64,000 nucleotides of DNA from Candidatus Methanoperedens sp. (GTDB lineage: Archaea; Halobacteriota; Methanosarcinia; Methanosarcinales; Methanoperedenaceae): the NCBI GenBank assembly GCA_027460525.1, contig JAPZAS010000032.1:62001-126000 (forward strand), in the 5' to 3' direction. Below, piece after piece: positions 51,185-59,432 of the stretch (position 1 is the stretch's first letter; the number at the start of each line of letters is the position of its first letter). The position numbers and the translations under genes are program-made. The notes beneath the pieces were generated by a model that searched no databases, was not told the origin of the DNA, and saw only the letters and a list, made by a program, of their open reading frames with translations.

Positions 51185-52270
51185 ATGGAAGAGCTCTCAT
51201 CGATAATAGAAAAAGTACAGGCAACAGAGGAACTGGATTTTGAGGACGGCATGCTCCTCATGGAATCCAAAAACCTCTCACTCATAGGAGCGCTTGCGGA
51301 TTATGCGCGCAAAAAAACTGTGGGCGAGAGGGTGATGTTTGTAACCAACTGCCACATAAACTATACCAATATCTGCATCTCAAAATGCAGGTTCTGTGCG
51401 TATTTCAGGGAAGAGGGGCAAAAAGGTGCTTTCACCCTTACCATTGATGAAATAATGGAGAAAGCGCAAAAGGCTTCGAGAATGGGCGCAACCGAACTCC
51501 ATATCGTCGGCTCGCTCAATCCCAAACTCCCTTTTGAATATTATGAGGAAATGCTCAGCAGGCTTAATGAGAAGCATCCTGAAATGTCATTGAAGGCATA
51601 TACGGCAGTGGAGATTGCGCACCTTGCAGAAACAGCAGGAATAAGCGTCAAAGAAGTGCTTCTGCGCCTGAAAAATGCAGGGCTTGCAGGTCTTCCAGGA
51701 GGCGGCGGGGAGATATTCAACGAAGATATCAGGAAAAAACTTTGCCCGAATAAAATCAGCGGGGAGCGGTGGCTTGAAGTTATGGAAACCGCCCACAAGC
51801 TTGGAATAAAAAGCAATGCCACGATGCTCTACGGACATATAGAGGCGCACGAGGACATTGTTGACCATATCCTGAGGATCAGGAAATTGCAGAAGAAAAC
51901 AAAAGGTTTCCAGGCATTCATCCCTCTGAGCTTCCACCCCGATAACACCGAGCTCCAAAAAAACGGGGTGAGAGGTCCAACCGGGTTTGATGACCTGAAA
52001 ATCATCGCGGTCTCGCGCCTTTTGCTGAACGGGTATGTCAATAACATCAAGGCATACTGGGTCATGGTGGGGGAGAAGCTTGCCCAGATTGCGCTTCACT
52101 ATGGGGCGAACGATATCGACGGCACAGTGATGGAAGAGCGCATCACTCATGCGGCTGGAGGGGCTTCGCCGGAATATATGCCCAAAGAGAGGCTGATTCA
52201 TTTAATAAAAAATGCAGGCAGGATTCCGGTGGAAAGAACTACGAATTATGAAATAATAAAAGAGTATTGA
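51185..52270 (+). CDS. mqnE: Aminofutalosine synthase-like radical SAM enzyme
   Basis: 361 residues. SAM cluster CISKCRFCAYF, then THE-type ATELHIVGSLNPKLPFEYY, GLPGGGGEIFNEDI and YWVMVGEKLAQIALHYGAND. These fit MqnE, which joins chorismate-derived enolpyruvyl benzoate to SAM in the futalosine route to menaquinone, better than CofH. Menaquinone is a known electron carrier in ANME-2d archaea. Other mqn genes are not in the window. Confusion with CofH/MqnC is possible because they share a fold. Confidence 0.75.
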   Translation: MEELSSIIEKVQATEELDFEDGMLLMESKNLSLIGALADYARKKTVGERVMFVTNCHINYTNICISKCRFCAYFREEGQKGAFTLTIDEIMEKAQKASRMGATELHIVGSLNPKLPFEYYEEMLSRLNEKHPEMSLKAYTAVEIAHLAETAGISVKEVLLRLKNAGLAGLPGGGGEIFNEDIRKKLCPNKISGERWLEVMETAHKLGIKSNATMLYGHIEAHEDIVDHILRIRKLQKKTKGFQAFIPLSFHPDNTELQKNGVRGPTGFDDLKIIAVSRLLLNGYVNNIKAYWVMVGEKLAQIALHYGANDIDGTVMEERITHAAGGASPEYMPKERLIHLIKNAGRIPVERTTNYEIIKEY

Positions 52271-52275
52271 AAAAC

Positions 52276-52812
52276 TCACAAACCCATTTCAGAGCGTTTC
52301 AATTCGCTTCTTTTCTTCTCAAGGAACTTATAGACAGGACCATGCGATGAGCCTTCCAGAAGCATATCTATCCCTTTTTTTGCCACCGAATTTTGTTCCG
52401 GATGCCCTATCAGACATACAGTTTTCCCATAAACCGAGATGCGTACATTGGTAAGCGACTCAAAGATCTCCCGTGTTTTCCCGCTCTTGCCTATGATTCT
52501 TCCTCTGATGCGCTGGAGGTCTTTTTCTGTTCTGGCGATATTCGAAAGGTCGATTGTCTCAAACATAAGAAACTCATCATCAAAGAGCCGAAGAGCCTTT
52601 TCAGGACTGAAACCCCGCGCAATGGCATGTATCACTTCTGTTGCACGCATTCCTTTGAGCGGATCTTTCGCACTTTTTATCTCAACATCCCCGCTCTGGC
52701 TGTCGATATTGAGCATTGCTGTTGATTTCTCTTCGATCAATTCCTTAATACCGCCTTTGGGACCCACAAGAACGGCGATTCTCTCAAGTGGAACTTTGAT
52801 ATACTCTGTCAT
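52276..52812 (-). CDS. Krr1/Dim2-like KH-domain RNA-binding protein
   Basis: 178 residues. Two KH domains: LVGPKGGIKELIEEKSTAML in the first and GRIIGKSGKTREIFESLTNV in the second. Archaeal Dim2/Krr1 binds 16S rRNA at the 3' end of the small subunit and works with Rio1. The gene is downstream of rio1 with a 4-base overlap, as in many archaea. Confidence 0.9.
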   Translation of the reverse strand: MTEYIKVPLERIAVLVGPKGGIKELIEEKSTAMLNIDSQSGDVEIKSAKDPLKGMRATEVIHAIARGFSPEKALRLFDDEFLMFETIDLSNIARTEKDLQRIRGRIIGKSGKTREIFESLTNVRISVYGKTVCLIGHPEQNSVAKKGIDMLLEGSSHGPVYKFLEKKRSELKRSEMGL

Positions 52813-53597
52813 TTTGCTTCCTCTTTTATAATCGAAATCATTTCATCTTCATCAGTCTTGATGTATTTCCCGAAGAACCGTGCAATATTGGCTACATCGC
52901 GCCGCAGGTACGCATCCGCATTTAAATGGTCTGTCATAACCGACTGACCCATATCTATTATCACCGGCTCCATCGTATTCACATCTACCAGTATATTATA
53001 TTCGCTTAAGTCGGCATGGACAAGTTTTGCCTTTGAATACAGGAGTTTCATATACTCGACAGTCCTGTTAAAAATATGTTTTGCCTCTTCATGTGTCAGT
53101 TCGGCTTCTTTCAATTGGGGCATTGGGATTCCGTCCTTTCCGATAAACTCCATTAACAGAATGTTCCTTTTTGTAAAATACGGTTTCGGCACCCTTACCC
53201 CGGCTTCTTCGGCACGCTTCAGGTTCTTAAATTCTTTTCTTGTCCATGCAAGAATTATATCCTTTCTGGATTGTTTAATCCCCATAAAACGCGGGTCTCC
53301 CAGAATGTATTCCTTCATGGCATTAAAATTTGCAGTGGAAATGAGGTAGATCTTCACGGCAATTTCAGAAATATCGTCTTTTTTCGCGAGAGCATGGAAA
53401 AGATTCGCCTCTTTTCCTGTGCTGAAACAACCCCCAAGCGCCTCGATGTAGCCTTTTCTGGAAAGCTCGTAGAGTGCCATTAGTGTCGCCTCGTCAAAAA
53501 CATCAGAATAAACCCCTCTCTGGTCAGAATCCTTGATACGCATGCGGAATTCATCGATTATCTCATCCATGCGGTGAAGCTTCTTGTCACTCACCAT
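52809..53597 (-). CDS. rio1: RIO1 serine protein kinase
   Basis: 262 residues. STGKEANLFHAL (P-loop), NILLMEFIGKDGIPMP, LVHADLSEYNILV (catalytic loop) and PVIIDMGQSV (metal loop). Rio1 acts in 30S ribosomal subunit maturation. In operon aIF1A-rio1-krr1 (7-base gap, then 4-base overlap). Confidence 0.94.
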   Translation of the reverse strand: MVSDKKLHRMDEIIDEFRMRIKDSDQRGVYSDVFDEATLMALYELSRKGYIEALGGCFSTGKEANLFHALAKKDDISEIAVKIYLISTANFNAMKEYILGDPRFMGIKQSRKDIILAWTRKEFKNLKRAEEAGVRVPKPYFTKRNILLMEFIGKDGIPMPQLKEAELTHEEAKHIFNRTVEYMKLLYSKAKLVHADLSEYNILVDVNTMEPVIIDMGQSVMTDHLNADAYLRRDVANIARFFGKYIKTDEDEMISIIKEEAK

Positions 53598-53603
53598 ATT
53601 AAT

Positions 53604-53918
53604 TTAAGTTTTTAAAAATCCCTTGCGTTCGAGCCAGTTTACCTGAGGTCCGCTATATTTCCACACTATGTCTGCCTTTTCATTCTGGAAAGACCATGGA
53701 ACTAATATAACCACGTCCCCTTCACGAATCCATGTACTTTTCTTCATTTTACCTGGAATGCGAGCGAGCCTTACTACCCCATCCATGCACCTGACCCTCA
53801 GCTTATTTGCCCCCAGCAAACTTTCAACGGTGCCTAATAACTCGTTCGCCTTTTTTTGAGGGATGCGAATCCTGGTGAATTCTTCGGGCTGCTGGTTTTT
53901 ATTTTCTCGCTTTTTCAG
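53604..53918 (-). CDS. Translation initiation factor aIF1A, non-AUG start
   Basis: About 104 residues. The conserved part is GANKLRVRCMDGVVRLARIP, then GKMKKSTWIREGDVVILVPW and QVNWLERKGF, an OB fold. The familiar N-terminus KKRENKNQQPEEFTRIRIPQ continues upstream of 53819 without a stop until 53928, and contains no ATG, GTG or TTG except an internal TTG at 53819 that would cut the domain. The most likely start is CTG at 53918, 5 bases after GAGGTG (ATA at 53921 is another candidate). A short form from 53819 would lose one third of the protein. Confidence 0.75.
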   Translation of the reverse strand: MKKRENKNQQPEEFTRIRIPQKKANELLGTVESLLGANKLRVRCMDGVVRLARIPGKMKKSTWIREGDVVILVPWSFQNEKADIVWKYSGPQVNWLERKGFLKT

Positions 53919-53997
53919 TATAACACCTCATGGTTCATGCTTCATATTGTCGCATGCTTCTTATTATGTCTGTGCTGTATGTAAAGTTTACTGATTT

Positions 53998-54104
53998 GAA
54001 AATTCTGCCAAATATTTAAAGTTCAAGTCTTCACTGAATTTTCAAATTTTGAAAATTCTGCCAAAATATTTAAAGTTCAAAGTCTTCATTGAATTTTCAA
54101 AATG
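53998..54104. repeat. Tandem duplication, about 53-base unit
   Basis: GAAAATTCTGCCAAATATTT starts at 53998 and again (with one extra A) at 54051; each unit continues with AAAGTTCAAGTCTTCA/GTTCAAAGTCTTCA and TGAATTTTCAAA. Each copy holds an AT-rich TATA-like core (AAATATTTAAAG), so the pair may be a duplicated promoter between the aIF1A operon and the Kae1-Bud32 gene. Confidence 0.75.
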
Positions 54105-54118
54105 CGATACTTAGTAGA

Positions 54119-54138
54119 CCCCGTATTTAAATACGGGG
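54119..54138 (+). promoter_or_regulatory. Second copy of the 20-bp palindrome
   Basis: CCCCGTATTTAAATACGGGG, identical to 9732-9751, 7 bases before the ATG at 54146. TATA-like TTTAAATA at its centre would put transcription start near 54153, inside the annotated start, so the true start may be the ATG at 54158 (leaderless). Confidence 0.6.
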
Positions 54139-54145
54139 TCTTTAT

Positions 54146-55756
54146 ATGAAGCTGCCAATGCCAAAAATATCGATATTCGGTCTTGAAGGAACTGCATGGA
54201 ACCTGAGCGCTGCGGTTGTTGACGAAAAGGAAGTAATAGCCGAAACAACAGCCACGTATATGCCTCAGACGGGAGGAATACACCCGCGTGAGGCAGCGCA
54301 GCATCATGCCAACCATATCGCGAAGGTAGTAAAAGAAACCCTGGAAAAAAGCGGAAGGGATATAAACGCAGTGGCTTTTTCCCAGGGTCCCGGGCTCGGT
54401 CCATGTCTTCGCACAGTTGCAACGGCAGCGAGGGCTCTCGCCTTGTCCCTGGAAGTTCCTCTCATAGGCGTAAATCACTGCATAGCCCATATAGAAGTCG
54501 GAAGGTGGAAAACAGAGGCTGAAGATCCTGTCACGCTGTATGTTAGCGGCGCAAACTCGCAGGTTCTTGCTTACAGAAAAGGTCATTACAGGGTTTTTGG
54601 CGAGACGCTTGATATCGGGATAGGGAATGCTCTTGACAAGTTTGCAAGGTTTGCAGGACTGCCGCATCCAGGTGGTCCCAAGGTTGAGGAACTTGCTAAA
54701 AAAGCCACACGATACATTCCCCTGCCCTATACAGTGAAGGGCATGGATTTTTCATTCTCAGGTCTTACGACTGCAGCACAGGAAAGTTTAAAAAGCTCCA
54801 CCTTGCCTGATGTCTGCCACTCATTCCAGGAAACTTCGTTTGCCATGCTGGTGGAAGTGACAGAGCGGGCTGTGGCGCACACCGGAAAAAACGAGGTTCT
54901 TCTTGCAGGAGGCGTGGGGGCGAATTTGCGCCTGCGGGAAATGCTTTCAATTATGTGTAAGGAGAGGGACGTTGAGTTCTATGTGCCTGAGAAGCGGTTT
55001 ATGGGAGACAATGGCGCCATGATAGCATACCTTGGTCTTCTGATGTATAAAACAGGGTATAGAACACCAATTGCGGATTCCAGGGTCAATCCCAATTTCA
55101 GACCTGATGACGCGGTGGTTAAATGGAAACCTTTAGGAAAGGTTTATCAAACAGGGGGTATGCCAAGCATACCCCAACACGGCGGAATAATAGCAAGCGG
55201 CGCCGAGGCTGCGATAGCTCTTGAAGGAAATACGATAATCAAGACAAGGATACAGAAACGATATAGGCTGAAGGAGATTGATGAGGCGATACGCAGGGAG
55301 AGGACAAAAACTGAGGCAAAGCTGATATCCGAGGCGCGAAGATGCGGAGTGCCTACGCCGATACTCAGGGATGTTACCGATTTTGAGATAAAAATGGAGT
55401 ATATCGAGGGAACTGCCCTGAAATATATAATCACCCCTTTGCTTAGCGAACAGACTGGAGAGCTTATCGGACGCCTTCATACATGCGCAATTGTGCACGG
55501 CGATCTTACCACATCGAACATAATTTTAAAAGAAGGTAAACTTTACCTGATAGACTTCGGTCTTGCGTATCTTGATAAGACCTTGGAAGCAAGAGGTGTG
55601 GACGTGCATGTGCTGTTCCAGACCTTTGAAAGCACGCATGAAAACCACGAAGAGCTAATCGAAGCTTTCAAGAAAGGATATGCCAGAACTTTCCATGGAG
55701 CAGAAGAGGTTCTTGAAAGGGTAAACGAAATCGAATCGCGAGGCAGGTACGCCTAA
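54146..55756 (+). CDS. KEOPS fusion Kae1-Bud32 (tRNA t6A synthase plus kinase)
   Basis: 536 residues. Kae1 part (about 1-325): GTAWNLSAAVV, AQHHANHIAKVV and NHCIAHIEVG (metal-binding His), LYVSGANSQV, GGVGANLRLREML. Bud32 part (about 335-536): VHGDLTTSNIILK and YLIDFGLAY. Kae1 transfers threonylcarbamoyl to tRNA A37; Bud32 is its ATPase partner. The fusion is known in Methanosarcinales and some other euryarchaea. The start may be 54158 (see promoter). Confidence 0.96.
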   Translation: MKLPMPKISIFGLEGTAWNLSAAVVDEKEVIAETTATYMPQTGGIHPREAAQHHANHIAKVVKETLEKSGRDINAVAFSQGPGLGPCLRTVATAARALALSLEVPLIGVNHCIAHIEVGRWKTEAEDPVTLYVSGANSQVLAYRKGHYRVFGETLDIGIGNALDKFARFAGLPHPGGPKVEELAKKATRYIPLPYTVKGMDFSFSGLTTAAQESLKSSTLPDVCHSFQETSFAMLVEVTERAVAHTGKNEVLLAGGVGANLRLREMLSIMCKERDVEFYVPEKRFMGDNGAMIAYLGLLMYKTGYRTPIADSRVNPNFRPDDAVVKWKPLGKVYQTGGMPSIPQHGGIIASGAEAAIALEGNTIIKTRIQKRYRLKEIDEAIRRERTKTEAKLISEARRCGVPTPILRDVTDFEIKMEYIEGTALKYIITPLLSEQTGELIGRLHTCAIVHGDLTTSNIILKEGKLYLIDFGLAYLDKTLEARGVDVHVLFQTFESTHENHEELIEAFKKGYARTFHGAEEVLERVNEIESRGRYA

Positions 55757-55804
55757 ATGTGTAAGGTATCTGTGTTTATCTGCGTTCATCCGCGGTTATT
55801 TTTT
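55757..55804. repeat. Dispersed intergenic element (ATCTGTGTTTATCTGCG type)
   Basis: TATCTGTGTTTATCTGCGTT and CATCCGCGGTTATTTTTTCA follow kae1-bud32. Sequences of this kind occur between genes in many unrelated bacteria and archaea in my memory; a similar piece ('CACGGAGACAGAGG') is at 20707-20760. Not coding. Confidence 0.4.
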
Positions 55805-57602
55805 CAATCTTCTTTGAATGCCGAAGTTCCACTGCCACACCCCTCCCGCACTCCTTCATCTCCCACCCGCTCATGAGAGCGCGCCCAACCCCGAAAAACT
55901 TCTCACCCTCCACTATCACCTCATCATTTGGGCAAATCTTGGGGTCTGCATCCAGAACCCCGGGCGCAAGGATGCTGCTGTGGGGAATGAACTCCCCAAT
56001 CTTCACCCTGTAAAACGGGTGATTGCGAAGCCGCTGCGCTCCTTCCAAAGTCAAGGCTAGTGTGCCGTATTGCGGGACTAAGGTGACTAGCTGTTTATCC
56101 TGGAATAACTGGAACTTGGGATAGGGTGCTCTTACAACCGCATCATCCATAACCAGCATATCACCTGCGCCACACCCGAACTGGTAATCCGCAGATGCCC
56201 GGAAAATGTCAAGTTTTGCCCGCTCGCTTGTTCTTTTTTTAACGTTTTCGAGCCCTGAAACAGCCTCTTTTAGTTTATCAAGGGATGCGTGTAAAGTAAC
56301 ACCTTCGTCTGCCGTATAAATAAACTCTAAGCCGAGCTCGTTTTCCACCGTTTCGCAAATTTCCTTGTACACCCCGTGCACATGCGCGATGATGTTTTTG
56401 TATTTATTTTTTTGAAGGTAGTTTTTAAGGCAACCTCCGACCCATGCCCTCTCCTCCAGATCCCAGTGACCTGTCACAGGCGTATCGTAATGTGCAGCGG
56501 GATACATTAATTCAAGCTCGCGCGGGACAATCCCCACAGGCGATGAGATTATTACTTCATGCACATATTTTCTGGATTTTCCAAGGGCATGGATGAATTT
56601 CTGATGTGACAGCGACATGGAATAAGGTTTTTTTGCAGAGCAGGGAAGAAGCACAAGCGTATCCAGTTCGGGCGCAGTGTAGCGCTCTATTATCCGCTGT
56701 GCAAACCGTTTGATTTCAACCCTGTTAAACGATTCCACGGTGTTGGCGTACAGGGTATTCGACCTGAAAATCGGCGTTCTTCTTTCAAGAAATAAGTATT
56801 GCGAGTCTATGAGGCGGAGCGCAGCAGTGAGCCAGGGACGCGACCTGCACTGTCGTTCCACGTACTCGCGGAGATATCCTGACCTTATGAACTCGCGCAC
56901 TGCGCGCAGTTCCTCGCCGAGCTTTTGAGTATTATGGCTCGATAACAGCTCGATGCGTTCTTTTTTGGGTAGTTTTAACAGTTCATGCGGGGTATTCGAA
57001 TTGCATGCCTTACATGCGCAGGGGAATTCATGCAGCCTGTCAAGGTGATGCTCGCCCCAGTTCGTCAAATAAATATCCTGGTACGCTTTGATTATAGGTA
57101 ATGTATCATCCACTATGTCCACGCCCATGTACACAAGCATGGAGAGGTTCTCAGGTGTGGCGAGAGCGGGCGCGTAGAGAAGCGAATCGGCGCGCGTGTT
57201 TTCCTTGAGCCTGATGATTGATTCAACGAGTTCTCTGGGCTTGTTTTCAAGCTGTCTTGCCGCGCCGAGGACGTACAGGTCTGATTCAGGATATTCGCGG
57301 GTGGAAGGGTGGACGACAATGCCTGTATGCGCCGATGTGGTCACATCTGGAAGCGAATCCTGGATTTCTTTTATGATTTCCTCTCTTGTATGCAGGGGCA
57401 GTGATTTATGGGGAAGGATTACTATCTTATTTGCATCAGGTTCAGGAGGCGCGGTCTTTTTCCAGAGAGAGCCTGAATCTATTACAGAGCTATCTTTTTC
57501 GTGAATCTGGATGATGGCTGGAGTTGATATTTCCTTATCCAGAACCAGTTTGCCGATTCTGGCTGCTGCATCACGGTGGATAATTTCGAATATTTTACTC
57601 AC
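55776..57602 (-). CDS. arcS: Archaeosine synthase ArcS-like TGT/PUA protein
   Basis: 608 residues. TGT-like barrel in the N-terminal half without the full catalytic set of TgtA; the ArcS motif PCSAKKPYSMSLSHQKF (about 318-334); and a PUA domain at the C-terminus (APGVLDADPKICPNDEVIV). ArcS turns preQ0 at tRNA position 15 into archaeosine. The cysteines FPCACKAC near 205 are likely the Zn site. QueD-like gene at 63.2 kb supplies an earlier step of preQ0 synthesis. Confidence 0.88.
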   Translation of the reverse strand: MSKIFEIIHRDAAARIGKLVLDKEISTPAIIQIHEKDSSVIDSGSLWKKTAPPEPDANKIVILPHKSLPLHTREEIIKEIQDSLPDVTTSAHTGIVVHPSTREYPESDLYVLGAARQLENKPRELVESIIRLKENTRADSLLYAPALATPENLSMLVYMGVDIVDDTLPIIKAYQDIYLTNWGEHHLDRLHEFPCACKACNSNTPHELLKLPKKERIELLSSHNTQKLGEELRAVREFIRSGYLREYVERQCRSRPWLTAALRLIDSQYLFLERRTPIFRSNTLYANTVESFNRVEIKRFAQRIIERYTAPELDTLVLLPCSAKKPYSMSLSHQKFIHALGKSRKYVHEVIISSPVGIVPRELELMYPAAHYDTPVTGHWDLEERAWVGGCLKNYLQKNKYKNIIAHVHGVYKEICETVENELGLEFIYTADEGVTLHASLDKLKEAVSGLENVKKRTSERAKLDIFRASADYQFGCGAGDMLVMDDAVVRAPYPKFQLFQDKQLVTLVPQYGTLALTLEGAQRLRNHPFYRVKIGEFIPHSSILAPGVLDADPKICPNDEVIVEGEKFFGVGRALMSGWEMKECGRGVAVELRHSKKIEKITADERR

Positions 57603-57906
57603 AAAACCTCTTTCAGCGATTTGCGCCTCAAGTGCAGTCTATGTGAGAGCTTTATTTAAATCTGAGCTTATTTTCCCTGCAATTTGTAAGTTCTAAGCAT
57701 ATGCGGCGAATAGAAATAGAAGAGCGAAGTCATCACGCGTGCGCAGGATGAAAATCTGCAGAGTTATAAACACAAACCGTGTATGCATGATAATCGATAT
57801 AGATTGTAAATATAAAAATAAAAAAGAAGGGAACCCATTATATTCAACAGCATATCAACACATCATCTGTCTTCTCCCTTGCTGAAATAAAATCTGCCAA
57901 CCCTCA
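57603..57906. other. Intergenic region
   Basis: 304 bases. The arcS promoter lies at its left, and near 57827-57900 a T-rich stretch on the minus strand (GTTCCCTTCTTTTTTA) with a partial inverted repeat could end the beta-propeller gene. No gene recognised. Confidence 0.35.
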
Positions 57907-59007
57907 TTAGCGAGACGCCAGACCATTGGCCCCGATGGGTACGCCAACCGTCGGTACCGCTATAAGGCTGCCATCCGGATTAACCCGGAAGCCAGCAATT
58001 GTGTGAGCTCCTGAGTTCAGGCTATACAGGAACTTGCTGTTCTTACTTAATGCCAGGTCAATATTTCCTGCGCCGGGTGTTCCTGCGATGGAATCGAGAA
58101 GGGAAATCATCCCTGTTTTACCGATTTCGTAACTCGAGATAGTGCCGCTATGTGCATTATTTGTATAGGCGAACTTCCCATTTTTAGTTACTACAACCCA
58201 GCAGGCTGCAATCTGGAAATCAGGGACAGAACCACTTATTGTTACCAGATTGCCATGATCATCCACAGCGTACGAAGAAAGAGCGTTGGAAGCAGCTTCA
58301 CTGACTATGAGATGTCCTTTTTTATCAAATGCGAACCCAAATGGTTCAGCGCCATTAGAAGTACGTGTAATAGGTCCATTCGCAATTCCTTTTTTGTTTA
58401 CTGTGTACGTATCAATCTTGTTGTTTGTTTTCTCTGTGACCACAAGCACCTTTCCATCAGGATCGAAAGCTATCTCTGCAGGACCAACAGCACCACCACT
58501 CAACGGTAGGGTAGATCCGGGAATCGGTGACAGCTTGCCTTTATTGCTCAGATGGAAACCAGAAATATTACCGGTTCCGCCAGCGTTAAGGACGTACACC
58601 AGATCTTTATGGATTGCGATGCTGATTGGCAGAGTTCCGCCTGAGCTGACCTTGTCAGTAAGCATCAATCCTTTGGATTTCACCCGGAAGGCAGAAATCT
58701 CATTGCTTCCTGCATTGACCGCCAAGAGCATATCGCCGTCTTCGCTGGGTACCAGTCCGCCTTGGCTACCAAGGCTGCTTCCCGTCCCATGACCATTAGT
58801 TGAGAAGGTACCGGAGAGGCTTAATGTACCATCAGCCGCCCGGTCATAGCGTATCACCTCATTGCCTGCTGCAGCATTAGTCATGGTATACACCGCTCCA
58901 TTTCCATCTTCGGGTGTGGCCGCAGCCGGAAATAGAAACACCGTTCCGAGGGTCAGCAACGACAACAATGCGAATGCAACCCACTTATATTTCTTATTAC
59001 GAATCAT
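57907..59007 (-). CDS. Exported seven-bladed beta-propeller (lactonase/YncE-like)
   Basis: 366 residues. Signal peptide: KNKKYKW-type basic start then hydrophobic 12-28, ending AAAT. Then propeller blades with repeats of the form NAGSNEISAFRVKSKGLML, NAGGTGNISGFHLSNKGKL, TEKTNNKIDTYTVNKKGI and NNAHSGTISSYEIGKTGMIS. Such proteins are exposed at the cell surface; enzymatic residues of lactonase are not clear. A structural or binding role is likely. Confidence 0.85.
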   Translation of the reverse strand: MIRNKKYKWVAFALLSLLTLGTVFLFPAAATPEDGNGAVYTMTNAAAGNEVIRYDRAADGTLSLSGTFSTNGHGTGSSLGSQGGLVPSEDGDMLLAVNAGSNEISAFRVKSKGLMLTDKVSSGGTLPISIAIHKDLVYVLNAGGTGNISGFHLSNKGKLSPIPGSTLPLSGGAVGPAEIAFDPDGKVLVVTEKTNNKIDTYTVNKKGIANGPITRTSNGAEPFGFAFDKKGHLIVSEAASNALSSYAVDDHGNLVTISGSVPDFQIAACWVVVTKNGKFAYTNNAHSGTISSYEIGKTGMISLLDSIAGTPGAGNIDLALSKNSKFLYSLNSGAHTIAGFRVNPDGSLIAVPTVGVPIGANGLASR

Positions 59008-59183
59008 ATTTTCACCCCAAGTTTTATTTGGATTTAATTATGATAAGGCTTTCGCCATTCCCGGCTTTGGGACGAATTAAGCAGGGTACAGGTTTAACAG
59101 ATTATGCCAACGCCAGGACATGTCAAAGCAGTACCAATCCGAACATCCCTTTTTTGTCCCACTTTCCATCCAAACCATCTTTT

Positions 59184-59232
59184 ATCCATAGAAAATCCCG
59201 GGCTTCAGGCATTCACTTTTACTTTTGGGTGA
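59184..59232 (+). pseudogene. Relic of the DipZ-like gene 3' end
   Basis: In frame 59188-59232 encodes IENPGLQAFTFTFG and a stop, the same C-terminus as the protein at 41113-42279. Between GAAAATCCCGG and TTTTGG the two DNA copies differ at only one of about 38 positions. Upstream sequence is not recognisable as the rest of the gene. Confidence 0.8.
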
Positions 59233-59256
59233 GACGGCATTAACATTAAAACAAAA

Positions 59257-59281
59257 GGGCGCAAGCATCAAGCATGCGCCC
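59257..59281. repeat. Hairpin GGGCGCA/TGCGCCC
   Basis: Seven-base perfect stem with an 11-base loop. No T run follows, so not a clear terminator. Confidence 0.5.
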
Positions 59282-59296
59282 CGGCAGTCTGTTGAG

Positions 59297-59322
59297 AGAC
59301 TGATATCTGGTCGATCACGTCA
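59297..59322 (+). repeat. Fragment of the tRNA at 59433-59520
   Basis: ATCTGGTCGATCACGTCA (59305-59322) is identical to 59471-59488 in the tRNA, and the bases before it (AGACTGAT) resemble the anticodon arm AGACTAAGG. It looks like a partial duplication of the anticodon-variable arm region. Confidence 0.7.
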
Positions 59323-59432
59323 AACTATCTTCTGTTTCCCCATTATTTAAGGATTTGCTTGTGCGAATTGAAATAATACTTTCACATCGCTTGGAAATGA
59401 CTCAAATAGTCTGAAGGCAAGGTAGAAATCAT

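Noticed and set aside
54146-55756. Kae1-Bud32 fusion as novel
   Set aside because: The fusion is already known in euryarchaea.
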